Shown: positions 46,844-57,876, counted from the stretch's first letter. The stretch: DNA of 64,000 nucleotides from Enterobacteriaceae endosymbiont of Donacia fulgens (GCF_012567545.1 NZ_CP046182.1:396882-460881), one strand, 5' to 3'. Notes: a model not told the origin generated them from the sequence alone. Numbers and translations are program-made.

Positions 46844-46889
46844 AACGAATAAAGATTTTTTATTATAATTTTTTTTTAAAAATAAAAAA

Positions 46890-48014
46890 ATGATAGAAAA
46901 TAATATTATTATTAATCGAGAGTTATTAATTAAACCATTAAAATATGTAACAAATATTATTAATAATAAATCTATATATCAAAATATTAGTAATATTTTA
47001 ATAGATATTTTAGATAATGGTTTAATTTTGTTTAAAAGTACTAATTTAGAAATTGAAATTTCATCATTTATTAAAAATATAAATAATAAAAAAAAATATT
47101 CAATTATAATTGAAGGGAAAAAGTTTTATAATATATGTCGTAGTTTACCTAAAAATCATGATATAAATATATTATTTAGTAATAATAAAGCTATTATATC
47201 ATCACAAAATTGTTATTTTAGTATAGCTACTTTACCAGCAAATAATTTTCCTACTATAGATTTTATAAAATCTGATATAGAATTTGATCTTCAACATAAA
47301 ACAATAAAAAAATTTATATATGCTACTTATTTTTCAATAGCAGATAATGATGTAAGAAAATATTTAAATGGATTATTATTACAAATTAAAAATAATATTT
47401 TAAATATTGTATCAACTGATGGGCATAGATTATCTATTTATACTTATTTAATAAGTAAAAATATTATTAACTATTATGCTATAATTCCTAAAAAAAGTAT
47501 TTTTGAATTATCTAAATTACTTAATAATACTAATGAATTAATTAATATTAAAATTAATAAAAATAATATTTGCTTTATTTTTAATAATTTAAAATTTATA
47601 TCTAAATTAATTGAAAATAATTTTCCTGATTATGAAAAAATTATACCTAAATTTTTTTATAAAGTTATAAAAATTAATCGTATAGAATTTAAAAATTCTT
47701 TAAATAGGATTTCTATCTTAGTTAATGAAAGAACTAAAGGAGTAACTTTATTAGTTAATAATAATTATTTAAAAATCTCTAGTATTAATATAAATAATGA
47801 AAAAGCAGAAGAAATATTAAAAATAGAAAAATATAATAATGAAAAAAAAAATAATATTAATATATCTTTAAATATTAATTATTTAATTAATGTCATTAAT
47901 ATATTAGAAAGTGATATAATTAAAATTTCTTTTATTGATAATATTTCTAGTATTAAGATAGAAGATTGTTATAAAAAAAATAAAATTTATTTAATCATGC
48001 CAATGAAAATTTAA
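46890..48014 (+). CDS. dnaN: DNA polymerase III sliding clamp (beta)
   Basis: The clamp tethers DNA polymerase III to DNA. The 374-residue protein (E. coli 366) has the three-fold clamp architecture. Recognisable parts are NRELLIKPLKYV, IVSTDGHRLSIYT, IIPKKSIFELSKLL, FPDYEKIIP and the C-terminal YLIMPMKI, equivalent to the VVMPMRL end that forms the partner-binding pocket. dnaA upstream and recF downstream are both missing compared with E. coli; gyrB begins 38 bp later. Confidence 0.97.
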   Translation: MIENNIIINRELLIKPLKYVTNIINNKSIYQNISNILIDILDNGLILFKSTNLEIEISSFIKNINNKKKYSIIIEGKKFYNICRSLPKNHDINILFSNNKAIISSQNCYFSIATLPANNFPTIDFIKSDIEFDLQHKTIKKFIYATYFSIADNDVRKYLNGLLLQIKNNILNIVSTDGHRLSIYTYLISKNIINYYAIIPKKSIFELSKLLNNTNELINIKINKNNICFIFNNLKFISKLIENNFPDYEKIIPKFFYKVIKINRIEFKNSLNRISILVNERTKGVTLLVNNNYLKISSININNEKAEEILKIEKYNNEKKNNINISLNINYLINVINILESDIIKISFIDNISSIKIEDCYKKNKIYLIMPMKI

Positions 48015-48052
48015 AATTATATTTATTTTTTATAAAAAAATGAGAGTTTAAT

Positions 48053-50467
48053 GTGACAAATAAATATTATAATGCATCAAGTATTCAAATTTTAAAAGGA
48101 TTAGATGCAGTAAAAAAAAGACCAGGTATGTATATTGGAAATACAGATGATGGGACAGGGTTACATCATATGGTTTTTGAAGTTATAGATAATGCGATAG
48201 ATGAATCTCTTGCTGGTTTTTGTAAAAATATAAAGATTATCATTCATAATGATGATTCTATATCTATTATTGATGATGGAAGGGGTATTCCTACAGATAT
48301 ACATAAAGAAGCACAAATTTCAGCAGCTGAAGTAATTATGACTATATTACATTCAGGAGGTAAATTTAATAATAAATCATATAAATTATCAGGAGGATTA
48401 CATGGAGTAGGTATTTCAGTTGTAAATGCTTTATCTAGAAAACTAGAATTAATAATTAAAAGAAATGGAAAATTATATAAACAATTATATTGTTATGGTA
48501 TTCCTCAAAATAAATTAAAAAATATTGCTAATAGTACTACTACCGGTACTCATATTAGATTTTGGCCTAATTTTAATATTTTTAAAAATATTCAATCTTT
48601 TGATTATAAAATTTTATCTAAAAGATTAAGAGAATTATCATTCCTAAATTCAGGATTATTTATTTCAATAAATGATATAAGAATTAATAAATCTAATTCA
48701 TTTCAATATAATGGTGGTATAAAAGAATTTATAAAATATTTAAATAAAAATCAAAATATTATTCATAATAATATTTTTTATTGTTATAATAAAAATAGTA
48801 AAATAAATATAGAAATTGCTATGCAATGGAATAATTCTTTTAAAGAAAGAATATATTGTTTTACAAATAATATACCTCAAGAAAGTGGAGGTACTCATTT
48901 ATCTGGATTAAAAGCAGCTATAACACGTACAATTAATTTATATATAGATAAAGAAAAATATAATAAAAAAAAAAAATATATTAATATTACGGGAGAAGAT
49001 ACTAGAGAAGGATTAATAGCTATTATATCTATTAAAATTTCAAATCCTAAATTTTCTTCTCAAACTAAAGAAAAATTAATTTCATCAGAAATAAAATCTT
49101 TAGTAGAATGTTATGTTAATCAACAATTAATGTTTTTTTTATTAGAAAATCCTAATGATGCAAAAAAAATAATAGAAAAAATTATACATGCAGCAAAAAT
49201 AAGAGATGTTGCAAGAAAAACAAAAGAAATAATAAAGAATCAAAATATTTTTAGTATATCTAGACTTCCAGGAAAATTATCTGATTGTCAAGAAAATAAT
49301 CCAAAATTATCTGAAATTTATTTAGTAGAAGGAGATTCTGCTGGAGGATCAGCAAAACAAGGAAGAAATAGAAAAAATCAAGCAGTATTACCATTAAAGG
49401 GTAAAATACTTAATGTAGAAAAAGCTGGGTTTAATAAAATTATTTCTTCACAAGAAATTATTACATTAATTACTGCTTTAGGATGTAATATTGATAAAAA
49501 CCAATATAGTATAGATAAATTAAGATATCATAATATCATTATTATGACAGATGCAGATGTAGATGGAGCACATATTCGTACTTTATTATTAACATTTTTT
49601 TATCGTCAAATACCTCAAATAATAGAAAAAGGATATGTATATATTGCACAACCTCCATTATATAGAATTAAAAAAGGAAATAAAAAATTATATATTAAAA
49701 ATAATGAAGAAATGGAAATTTTTACATTAAATATAGCTTTTAATAAAGCTATGTTTTTTTTTAAAAATTCAAAAAAGATTTTATCAGATAAAAAATTATT
49801 AATATTAGTTAACAAATATAATTATATTAAAAAAATCATAAAATTTTCAAAATACATTTTTTCTGATAAAATATTATTTTCATTATTATATAATCCAAAA
49901 TTAGAAAAATTAAATGACTATAATAATGTCAAAATATGGTTAGATAATTTATTATTATTTTTAAATAAAAAATATATTAATATTAATTTTTCAGGAAATA
50001 TAAATAAAAATATAAAACAAAATATTTTTGAACCAATAATTTATGAAAATAAATATGGTAATATAAATAAATATCAATTAAATTATGACTTTTTTATTAG
50101 TAATGAATATAAAAAAATATGTTTATTAGGAAATAAATTACTTTCTTTAAAAGAGAAAAAAATTTTTCGTGTAGAAAAAGGGGAAAAATATAAGAATATT
50201 AATTCTTTTGAAGAAGGTATCGAATGGTTATTAAAAGAATGTAAAAAAAAATTTATTATACAAAGGTATAAAGGATTAGGTGAAATGAATCCAACCCAAT
50301 TATGGGAAACAACTATGAATCCTTTAACTCGTAATATGTTACAAGTTACAATTAAAGATGCAAAAAAAGCAGATAAATTATTTTCAACTCTTATGGGTGA
50401 TGAAGTAGAACCTAGAAGGTTATTTATAAAAAATAATGCGTTAAAAGTAATTAATATCGATATTTAA
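48053..50467 (+). CDS. gyrB: DNA gyrase subunit B
   Basis: GyrB provides the ATPase and TOPRIM parts of gyrase, which supercoils DNA. The 804-residue protein matches E. coli (804). The GHKL ATPase has VFEVIDNAIDES, DDGRGIPTDIH and GGLHGVGISVVNALS; the TOPRIM has LVEGDSAGGSAKQGR and IMTDADVDGAHIRTL; the C-terminus is RYKGLGEMNPTQLWETTM. The start is GTG with GAGAG upstream, the only non-ATG start I am confident of in the window. Confidence 0.98.
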   Translation: MTNKYYNASSIQILKGLDAVKKRPGMYIGNTDDGTGLHHMVFEVIDNAIDESLAGFCKNIKIIIHNDDSISIIDDGRGIPTDIHKEAQISAAEVIMTILHSGGKFNNKSYKLSGGLHGVGISVVNALSRKLELIIKRNGKLYKQLYCYGIPQNKLKNIANSTTTGTHIRFWPNFNIFKNIQSFDYKILSKRLRELSFLNSGLFISINDIRINKSNSFQYNGGIKEFIKYLNKNQNIIHNNIFYCYNKNSKINIEIAMQWNNSFKERIYCFTNNIPQESGGTHLSGLKAAITRTINLYIDKEKYNKKKKYINITGEDTREGLIAIISIKISNPKFSSQTKEKLISSEIKSLVECYVNQQLMFFLLENPNDAKKIIEKIIHAAKIRDVARKTKEIIKNQNIFSISRLPGKLSDCQENNPKLSEIYLVEGDSAGGSAKQGRNRKNQAVLPLKGKILNVEKAGFNKIISSQEIITLITALGCNIDKNQYSIDKLRYHNIIIMTDADVDGAHIRTLLLTFFYRQIPQIIEKGYVYIAQPPLYRIKKGNKKLYIKNNEEMEIFTLNIAFNKAMFFFKNSKKILSDKKLLILVNKYNYIKKIIKFSKYIFSDKILFSLLYNPKLEKLNDYNNVKIWLDNLLLFLNKKYININFSGNINKNIKQNIFEPIIYENKYGNINKYQLNYDFFISNEYKKICLLGNKLLSLKEKKIFRVEKGEKYKNINSFEEGIEWLLKECKKKFIIQRYKGLGEMNPTQLWETTMNPLTRNMLQVTIKDAKKADKLFSTLMGDEVEPRRLFIKNNALKVINIDI

Positions 50468-50508
50468 GATAAATTTTTTTAAATAAAATAGTTTTTTTTT
50501 ATAAAAAA

Positions 50509-50760
50509 TTAATAGTTATGTAAATCAATAGATTGAAATTTTTTATCTATATTTTTTTCATAATTATCTATAATTTTTTTATTTATTAACCCTTGTTCAA
50601 TTTCTCGTAATGCTAAAATAGTTGTTTTATCATTTTTTTCTGGTAATAAAGGTATTTTTCCTCTAATTTGGATTTGTCTAGCTCTTTTAGCTGCTATTAT
50701 AACTAAATCGAATCTATTACCTATTTTTTGAATAGCTTTTTCTATAGTAATTCTAGCCAT
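50509..50760 (-). CDS. rpoZ: RNA polymerase omega subunit
   Basis: Omega helps RNA polymerase assembly. The 83-residue protein starts [19 protein letters not shown] and has [30 protein letters not shown]. coli RpoZ has 91, and the C-terminal tail is shortened. In E. coli it is followed by spoT and preceded by gmk; neither is beside it here. It is convergent with gyrB. Confidence 0.96.
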   Translation of the reverse strand: MARITIEKAIQKIGNRFDLVIIAAKRARQIQIRGKIPLLPEKNDKTTILALREIEQGLINKKIIDNYEKNIDKKFQSIDLHNY

Positions 50761-50932
50761 AATTAATATACCATTTTTTATTAAAAATAAATAAATTAAT
50801 TTGTTTATTTTGTTTAAATAATAATAATATTATATATATTAATTATAATATCATATTTTTTAAAAATATAAAATTTTAAAATTATAATATTTTATATAAA
50901 GTATATTTTTTATATATAAAGGAAATTATTAT

Positions 50933-51475
50933 ATGAATTTAAATTGTATTCCTTCTGGGAAAAATATTCCCAATGATATTAATGTTATTATTGAAATATC
51001 TTCTAATTCTAATCCAATAAAATATGAAATTAATAAAAAATACGGAATATTATTTGTAGATCGTTTTATTAATATACCTATCTTTTATCCATGTAATTAT
51101 GGATATATAAATAATACATTATCATTAGATGATGATCCTTTAGATGTAATGGTAATAACAAAATATCAAATTATACCAGGATCTGTAATTAGATGTCGTC
51201 CTATAGGTTTATTAAATATGATAGATGAGTCTGGAGATGATAAAAAAATAATTGCAGTACCACATGATAAAATTTCTCAAGAATATACTTTTATTAAAAG
51301 TATAAAAGATTTATCTATTTTTTTACAAAAACAAATTATATATTTTTTTAAACATTATAAAGATTTAGAACAAAATAAATGGTGTAAAGTAAATAATTGG
51401 GAAGATGTTTTTCAAGCAGAAAATGAAATTTTACTTTCTATTAAAAGATTTAAACAAAAAAATAATAGTTATTAA
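50933..51475 (+). CDS. ppa: Inorganic pyrophosphatase
   Basis: Ppa hydrolyses pyrophosphate and so drives biosynthetic reactions. The 180-residue family I enzyme (E. coli 176) has KYEINKKYG, VDRFINIPIFYPCNYGYI and the metal-binding signature DDDPLDVMV (with the catalytic aspartates), plus CRPIGLLNMIDESGDD. AAGGA precedes the ATG. It stands alone, with eno downstream after 136 bp. Confidence 0.98.
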   Translation: MNLNCIPSGKNIPNDINVIIEISSNSNPIKYEINKKYGILFVDRFINIPIFYPCNYGYINNTLSLDDDPLDVMVITKYQIIPGSVIRCRPIGLLNMIDESGDDKKIIAVPHDKISQEYTFIKSIKDLSIFLQKQIIYFFKHYKDLEQNKWCKVNNWEDVFQAENEILLSIKRFKQKNNSY

Positions 51476-51611
51476 TATTTTAATAAATTTAAATTATTAT
51501 TTAATTAAGTTAAAATAATTTAATAAACAATTTTTAAAATTTTAATATATTTTTTATAAAAAAATTTTAGTAAAATATTACTTATATTATAAATTTCATT
51601 AAGAGAATAAA

Positions 51612-52859
51612 ATGTCTAAAATAAAAAAAATAATAGGTAGAGAAATTATTGATTCTAGAGGTTATCCAACTATTGAAGCAGAAGTACATTTAAATAATAA
51701 CATAATTGGGATCGCATCTGTTCCTTCTGGTGCATCAACAGGATCTAAAGAAGCAATTGAATTGCGTGATGGAGATAAAAAAAGATTTTTAGGTAAAGGA
51801 GTTTTAAAATCAGTTGAAATAATTAATAATATTTTAAATAAATATTTAATTAATCAAAATTCATTAGATCAAGAAAATATTGATAAAATTATGATTAATT
51901 TAGATAATACTGAAAACAAATCTAATTTTGGAGCTAATACTATTTTAGCAGTTTCTTTAGCTAATGCTAGGGCTGCTGCTTTATTTAATAATATACCATT
52001 ATTTCAATATATTAGTATTATTAATAATACAAAAGAAAAACTTTCTATGCCATTACCAATGATTAATGTTATTAATGGAGGTAAACATGCTGATAATAAT
52101 TTAGATATACAAGAATTTATGATACAACCTATTAGTGCAAAAAATATAAAAGAAGCTATACGTTATGGGGCTGAAATATTCCATCATTTAGCATTAGTAC
52201 TTAAAAAAAAAAAATTAATTACTTCAGTTGGGGATGAAGGGGGATATGCTCCTAATTTAAATAATAATAGTGAAGCATTTGATATAATATCAACGGCTAT
52301 TTATAATGCAGGATTTATTATTGGTAAAGATATTACTTTTGCTATTGATTGTGCTGCTTCAGAATTATTTTATAATAAAAAATATTATTTAAAAAGTGAA
52401 AATATAAATTTTTCTTCAAAAGAGTTTACAAATTTTTTATTTAATTTAGTTAAAAAATATCCTATTACCTCAATAGAGGATGGATTAAATGAATCTGATT
52501 GGGATGGTTTTATATATCAAACAAAAATATTAGGTAATAAAATTCAATTAGTAGGAGATGATTTATTTGTTACAAATCAAAAATATTTAAAAAAAGGAAT
52601 TAAATATAAGGTAGCTAATGCAATTTTAATAAAATTAAATCAAATAGGATCCCTTACAGAAACATTATCTACTATTAAAATAGCTAAAAAAGCAGGATAT
52701 AAAATTATTATTTCACATAGATCTGGCGAAACAGAAGATACTTTTATTTCAGATTTAGCAGTAGGTACAAATGCTGATCAAATTAAAACAGGTTCTATGA
52801 GTCGTTCTGATAGAAATGCAAAATATAATCAATTAATTAGAATTGAAGAAAAATTATAA
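51612..52859 (+). CDS. eno: Enolase
   Basis: Enolase interconverts 2-phosphoglycerate and PEP, giving the PEP used by the PTS. The 415-residue protein (E. coli 432) starts [17 protein letters not shown] and has [17 protein letters not shown], the metal ligands in IDCAAS, SIEDGL and GDDL, the catalytic Lys in LIKLNQIGS, and SHRSGETED. It ends at RIEEKL, so the last 15 or so residues of the E. coli C-terminus are absent, a harmless trim. In E. coli pyrG precedes it; not here. A good terminator follows. Confidence 0.98.
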   Translation: MSKIKKIIGREIIDSRGYPTIEAEVHLNNNIIGIASVPSGASTGSKEAIELRDGDKKRFLGKGVLKSVEIINNILNKYLINQNSLDQENIDKIMINLDNTENKSNFGANTILAVSLANARAAALFNNIPLFQYISIINNTKEKLSMPLPMINVINGGKHADNNLDIQEFMIQPISAKNIKEAIRYGAEIFHHLALVLKKKKLITSVGDEGGYAPNLNNNSEAFDIISTAIYNAGFIIGKDITFAIDCAASELFYNKKYYLKSENINFSSKEFTNFLFNLVKKYPITSIEDGLNESDWDGFIYQTKILGNKIQLVGDDLFVTNQKYLKKGIKYKVANAILIKLNQIGSLTETLSTIKIAKKAGYKIIISHRSGETEDTFISDLAVGTNADQIKTGSMSRSDRNAKYNQLIRIEEKL

Positions 52860-52867
52860 ATAATTTA

Positions 52868-52899
52868 TTACTATGTTGTATATATATTCAACATAGTAA
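52868..52899 (+). terminator. Hairpin after eno
   Basis: TTACTATGTTG (52868-52878) and CAACATAGTAA (52889-52899) form a perfect 11-bp stem with a 10-nt loop, followed by AGTTTT. It lies 8 bp after the eno stop and before cydD. Confidence 0.7.
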
Positions 52900-52929
52900 A
52901 GTTTTATTTAAATAAAATTTAAATTTAAA

Positions 52930-54651
52930 ATGAAAATATATTCGGAAGAAAAAATAATTTTTTGGTTAAAAAAACAGAGTTCTTTTGCTAAAAATTTATT
53001 AATAATTTCTTATTTGTTAAATTTTATTAACATATGTGTATTAATAATACAAAATTGGATATTATCTAAACAAATACAAACTTTCTTTTTTAAAGAAAAT
53101 AAAAAAAAGATTTTTTATTATTATATAATATTATTTTTATGTTTTATTATAAAAATATTTTTAACTATTATAATAAATAAAATAAATTTTTATTATAGTG
53201 AAATAATAAAAATCTCTATTAGAAAAAAAATTTTAAGTAAATTAACATCTAGATATTATGAAAAATTAAAAAATCAAACAACTGGATCTGATATATCATT
53301 AATTATAAATCAAGTAGAAAATTTACAAGATTATTATAAACAATATATACCTCAATTTTTTAATGTAAAAATATCATCATTAATAATTTTAATTAATATA
53401 TTATTTATTAGTTGGATTATAGATTTAATAATAATTATTATTAGTATAATAATTATTTTTTTTATAATATTAATTGGAAAAAAAACTATACAAAAAAATA
53501 AAAAAAATTTTAAATTATTATCACTTTTAAACGGATTATTTTTTGATAGATTAAAAGGAATAGAAACTATTAGATTATTTAATCTTTACAAAATAGAAAT
53601 AAAGAAAATTTCTTTTTATATTGAACAATATAGAAAAAAAAATATTGAAATATTAAAAATTATTTTTTTAACTTCAGCTATTTTAGAATTTTTTTCTTCT
53701 ATTTCTTTAGCTTTTATTATTATGTATTTTAGTTTTACATATTTACATATAATAAATTTTGGTTTTTATAATAAAAATATTAAAATATTACATAGTTTTT
53801 TTATATTAATGTTAATTTCTGAATATTTTCAAAATTTTAGTAATTTAGGAATATTATATCATATTAAATCTAAAGCTATTGGTGCAGCAGATAATATTAT
53901 AAAATTATTAAATAATAAAATTTATATTTTAAAAAAAAAAAAACAATTTTTTTTTAAAAAAACAAATAATTTAGAAATAATAGCAAAAAATTTAATAATT
54001 AAAGATAACAAAGGTAAGATATTAATAGGTCCTATATCTTTTAAAATATTTTCTGGTAAAAATATAGTTATTATTGGTGATAATGGATGTGGTAAAACAA
54101 CATTATTTAATGTTTTTTTAGGTCTTTTACCATATAATGGATCATTAAAAATTAATAATATTGAATTTAAAAATATAAATTTATATAGTTGGTATAAAAA
54201 AATATCATTTATAAAACAAAATCCTAAACTACCTGCTATAACAATTAAAAAAAGTTTATTTTTTAATAAAAAAATAAATATTTCTAAAATAGAAAAAATT
54301 ATTAAGGATATTGGTATAATAAATTTTCTAAAAAAATTACCTAATGGAATAGATACTTCTTTATATAAAGAAAATATATATTTATCAGTTGGACAACTAC
54401 AAAGAATAGCTATTGCTAGAGCTTTAATTAAAGATCATCTAATATTATTATTAGATGAACCAATATCTAATATTGATATTAGAAGTCAATATGATATTAT
54501 TAAATCAATAAAAAAAAATAATTCACCTTTTAAAATTAGTATAACAATTACACATAAAATATATCAAATAAATTATTGTAATGAAATATGGTATATGAAA
54601 AATGGGAAAATTGTTAAAAAACATATTTTAAAACTAAAAGAAAACAAATAA
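52930..54651 (+). CDS. cydD: CydD, subunit of the CydDC ABC exporter
   Basis: CydDC is a heterodimeric ABC transporter needed for assembly of cytochrome bd; it has been linked to export of cysteine and glutathione and to haem. The 573-residue protein (E. coli 588) has about six N-terminal membrane helices (1-320) and a C-terminal ATPase with Walker A GDNGCGKTT (near 385), the degenerate signature LSVGQLQRIAIARA, Walker B LILLLDEPIS and a THK switch. An in-frame A13 run (53931-53943) lies in the linker. cydC follows after 28 bp. No cydAB is in the window. Confidence 0.95.
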   Translation: MKIYSEEKIIFWLKKQSSFAKNLLIISYLLNFINICVLIIQNWILSKQIQTFFFKENKKKIFYYYIILFLCFIIKIFLTIIINKINFYYSEIIKISIRKKILSKLTSRYYEKLKNQTTGSDISLIINQVENLQDYYKQYIPQFFNVKISSLIILINILFISWIIDLIIIIISIIIIFFIILIGKKTIQKNKKNFKLLSLLNGLFFDRLKGIETIRLFNLYKIEIKKISFYIEQYRKKNIEILKIIFLTSAILEFFSSISLAFIIMYFSFTYLHIINFGFYNKNIKILHSFFILMLISEYFQNFSNLGILYHIKSKAIGAADNIIKLLNNKIYILKKKKQFFFKKTNNLEIIAKNLIIKDNKGKILIGPISFKIFSGKNIVIIGDNGCGKTTLFNVFLGLLPYNGSLKINNIEFKNINLYSWYKKISFIKQNPKLPAITIKKSLFFNKKINISKIEKIIKDIGIINFLKKLPNGIDTSLYKENIYLSVGQLQRIAIARALIKDHLILLLDEPISNIDIRSQYDIIKSIKKNNSPFKISITITHKIYQINYCNEIWYMKNGKIVKKHILKLKENK

Positions 54652-54679
54652 ATTTTTTATTTAAAAAAGAGTTTTTAAA

Positions 54680-56425
54680 ATGTTTTATGTATTTTATTTT
54701 TTAAAAAATAATAAAAATTATATTAAAAAAATTTTTTTAGGAATTTTTCTATCTGTAATAAATAATTTAATGAATTTATTCTTATCTATAATTTCTGGAT
54801 ATTTATTAACTTATACTTTTTTATTAAGTATGGAAAATAATCAAATTTATTATAATTATATTATACCTTCAACTATTATTAGATTAATTTCAGTAATAAA
54901 AATTATTACTAAATATTTCGAAAAAATAATTCAACATAATAATACTTTATATTTTTTAAAAAATTTAAGAATTATAATTTTAAAAAAAATATTTCCTTTA
55001 TATCCATCTAATTTAATTTCAATCAATAATATTGAAATATTAAATATATTAATTTCAGATATTGAAATATTAGATTTTTTATATTTACGAATAATTACAC
55101 CTTTTTTGATTATTATTATAATCACTTTATTAGTTTTAATATATTTAAGTATATTTAATACATTTTTTTTTATAATTTTATTTATTAATATATTAATATT
55201 AATTATATTTTATTTTTTTTATTTTTATAAAAAAGGAAAAATAATAGGAGAAAAAAACATAAATACAAAAAAAAAATATTATTATCTAATAAATAATTTT
55301 TTATCACATTATACTGAATATAAAGTATTTGAAGGTATAAAATATATATCTAATAAAATCAATATTTTAGAATTAAAATTACAACAAATACAATTAACAA
55401 AAAATAATAATAATATTTATTCACAATTATTAATAATTATTATTACTGATATGAATATATTATTATTGTTAATATATAACCATATATATTTTAATAATAT
55501 AGAATTACAGCATAAAATTATATTATTTTTATTATTTTTAATAACATTTTCAAAAATATTATTTCCTTTAAATAATATTTTTCAAAATATTCATGAAATA
55601 TTTTTTTCAGCTAAAAAGATTTTTAATTTTATAAATAAAAAACCAACTATTATTTTTATAAATAAAAAAAAAAATAATAGAAATTACTGTTTAGAATTAA
55701 AGATAAAAAATTTATCTTTTTATTATAAAAAAAATTATCCATATATATTAAAAAATATATCTTTACATATAAAAAAAAAACAAAAAATTGCTATTACCGG
55801 ATATAATGGATGTGGAAAAACAACATTATTTATGTTACTAACTAGAGCATGGAATCCAATAAAAGGCAAAATTTATTTAAATAAATATAATTTAAATAAA
55901 TGGAATTTATCTTTACTAAGAAAAAATATAAGTGTTTTACCTCAAAAAATATATTTATTTAGTGATACATTAAAAAATAATATATTATTAAATAATCAAA
56001 ATAATATAGATATTAATAATAAATATTTAATAAAAATTTTAAAATTAGTTGGTTTAAAAAATTTATTAGATAAAAAAAATAATTTAAATATATGGATGGG
56101 AGAAGGAGGAAGAACACTTTCAGGAGGAGAATTAAAAAAATTAGGAATAGCAAGAATTATCTTTCATAATGGAGATTTGATTTTATTAGATGAACTTACA
56201 GAAGGATTAGATCCAAATTCATCTATTAAAATTATTAATTTAATTTTATCAATTTTTCAAAAAAAAATAATTATATTTATTACACATAATATTAATATTA
56301 TGAAAAAAATGGATTGTATTTATTTTATGGATAATGGTTTTTTAGTTGAAAAAGGAAATTATAAAGAGTTAATAAATAAAAAAGGATATTATTGGAATTA
56401 TATAAAAAATAATATAAAATTATAA
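54680..56425 (+). CDS. cydC: CydC, subunit of the CydDC ABC exporter
   Basis: CydC pairs with CydD. The 581-residue protein (E. coli 573) has six predicted N-terminal helices, divergent and Ile/Leu/Asn rich, and a C-terminal ATPase with Walker A GYNGCGKTT (near 376), signature LSGGELKKLGIARI, Walker B DLILLDELTEGLD and the H loop FITHN. Order cydD-cydC is as in E. coli; infA follows after 35 bp, with aat lost between them. Confidence 0.95.
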   Translation: MFYVFYFLKNNKNYIKKIFLGIFLSVINNLMNLFLSIISGYLLTYTFLLSMENNQIYYNYIIPSTIIRLISVIKIITKYFEKIIQHNNTLYFLKNLRIIILKKIFPLYPSNLISINNIEILNILISDIEILDFLYLRIITPFLIIIIITLLVLIYLSIFNTFFFIILFINILILIIFYFFYFYKKGKIIGEKNINTKKKYYYLINNFLSHYTEYKVFEGIKYISNKINILELKLQQIQLTKNNNNIYSQLLIIIITDMNILLLLIYNHIYFNNIELQHKIILFLLFLITFSKILFPLNNIFQNIHEIFFSAKKIFNFINKKPTIIFINKKKNNRNYCLELKIKNLSFYYKKNYPYILKNISLHIKKKQKIAITGYNGCGKTTLFMLLTRAWNPIKGKIYLNKYNLNKWNLSLLRKNISVLPQKIYLFSDTLKNNILLNNQNNIDINNKYLIKILKLVGLKNLLDKKNNLNIWMGEGGRTLSGGELKKLGIARIIFHNGDLILLDELTEGLDPNSSIKIINLILSIFQKKIIIFITHNINIMKKMDCIYFMDNGFLVEKGNYKELINKKGYYWNYIKNNIKL

Positions 56426-56460
56426 TTATAATATTTTATTTATTTAAATAAGGTATAATA

Positions 56461-56679
56461 ATGTCAAAAGAAGATCATATAGAAATGCAAGGTATAGTAT
56501 TAAATACATTACCAAATACTATTTTTCATGTAAAATTAGAAAATGGGCATATAATAACAGCTCATATTTCAGGTAAAATGAGGAAAAATTATATTCGTAT
56601 ATTAACAGGAGATAAAGTTACAGTAGAATTAACACCATATGATTTAGAAAAAGGAAGAATTATTTTTCGTAGTCGTTAA
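56461..56679 (+). CDS. infA: Translation initiation factor IF-1
   Basis: IF-1 blocks the A site of the 30S subunit during initiation. The 72-residue OB-fold protein has the same length as in E. coli, starting [14 protein letters not shown] and including [23 protein letters not shown] split around the loop, then [17 protein letters not shown] and the ending RIIFRSR. The ATG follows AAGGTATAAT. It may be co-transcribed with cydDC and ends before a hairpin. Confidence 0.98.
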   Translation: MSKEDHIEMQGIVLNTLPNTIFHVKLENGHIITAHISGKMRKNYIRILTGDKVTVELTPYDLEKGRIIFRSR

Positions 56680-56708
56680 TAATTTGATTATTTAAAATAA
56701 TATAATTT

Positions 56709-56728
56709 ATAGTAAAATAATTTACTAT
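56709..56728. terminator. Hairpin between convergent infA and trxB
   Basis: ATAGTAAA (56709-56716) and TTTACTAT (56721-56728) form an 8-bp stem with a 4-nt loop, followed by T-rich sequence, between the two convergent genes. Confidence 0.5.
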
Positions 56729-56770
56729 TTATTTATTAATATTAATTATTTTTAATAAATTAATTATTTA

Positions 56771-57736
56771 TTAATAATTTTTATTTAAAAATTTTTGTGC
56801 ATCTAATGCAGCCATACATCCTGTAGCTGATGATGTAATTGCCTGTCTATAAGTATTATCCATAACATCACCAGCAGCAAAAATTCCAGGGATATTTGTT
56901 TCTGTAAAATAGGAATTATTTAATTTATTTTTATTAGTAATAATATAACCATATTCATCTAATTCTAATATTTTTTTAAATAAAATACTATTAGGAATAG
57001 TACCAATTAAAATAAATATCCCATATAATGGGATTATTTGAATATTTTTATTGTATAAAGAATAAATTTTTATACCTGTTACTCCAATATTATTCCCTAA
57101 TATTTTTTTTACTATATAAGGAGTATGTAAAATGACTTTATTATTTTTTATTAATATTTCTAATTTTTGAAGTAATATTTTTTCAGCAGTAAAATTATTT
57201 TTTCTATGAATTAAATGTACTTTAGAAGCAATTTTTCCTAAATATAATGCTTCTTCTATTGCAGAATTACCTCCTCCTATAATAGCTACTACTTTATTAC
57301 GATAAAAAAAACCATCACAAACAGCACAAGAAGAAACCCCTTTTCCTATAAATTTTTTTTCAGAATCTAAACCTAAAAATTTTGGATATGATCCAGTTGC
57401 AATAATTATACTATTGCAAATATATCTAAATAAATTACCTTCTACAATAAAAGGTGATTTATTAAAATTAATAATTTTTATTATTGTATCATTTATAATA
57501 TTAGTATTAAAATATAAAGCATGATTACATAATTGATCCATTAATTTTTTGCCAGTTATTTGTGGAAAATTCCCTGGCCAATTTTCTATACTAAATGTTT
57601 TTGTTAATTGTCCTCCAATATTATTTCCTGTTACAATAATAGGACTTAAATTAGCTCTTGCAGCATATATTGCTGATGTATAACCAGCAGGACCAGATCC
57701 TAAAATAAGAAGTTTTGTTTTTTTTAAATTTTTCAT
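56771..57736 (-). CDS. trxB: Thioredoxin reductase
   Basis: TrxB reduces thioredoxin with NADPH and FAD, which keeps ribonucleotide reductase supplied with electrons. The 321-residue protein equals E. coli in length. The FAD loop is GSGPAGYTSA (13-22), the redox pair is C137 and C140 in CAVCDGF, the NADPH loop is GGGNSAIEEAL, and the C-terminal FAD motif is IPGIFAAGDVMD. In E. coli trxB and cydDC are on the same strand; here trxB is opposite and on the far side of infA, so a local rearrangement occurred. Confidence 0.98.
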   Translation of the reverse strand: MKNLKKTKLLILGSGPAGYTSAIYAARANLSPIIVTGNNIGGQLTKTFSIENWPGNFPQITGKKLMDQLCNHALYFNTNIINDTIIKIINFNKSPFIVEGNLFRYICNSIIIATGSYPKFLGLDSEKKFIGKGVSSCAVCDGFFYRNKVVAIIGGGNSAIEEALYLGKIASKVHLIHRKNNFTAEKILLQKLEILIKNNKVILHTPYIVKKILGNNIGVTGIKIYSLYNKNIQIIPLYGIFILIGTIPNSILFKKILELDEYGYIITNKNKLNNSYFTETNIPGIFAAGDVMDNTYRQAITSSATGCMAALDAQKFLNKNY

Positions 57737-57876
57737 ATAAACTTATTTTTTTAATATTTAGAATGTTAATTTAAAATATATTATATTAATATCAAATATT
57801 TTTAAAAATTAAAATATACATAAAATAAATTTATATTATTATATAATATGTTTTTTATTTAATATAGGAAAAAATT

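Noticed and set aside
46719-46889. Replication origin between rpmH and dnaN
   Set aside because: No DnaA-box-like sequence, no repeats, and dnaA itself is missing here; AT richness alone means nothing in this genome.
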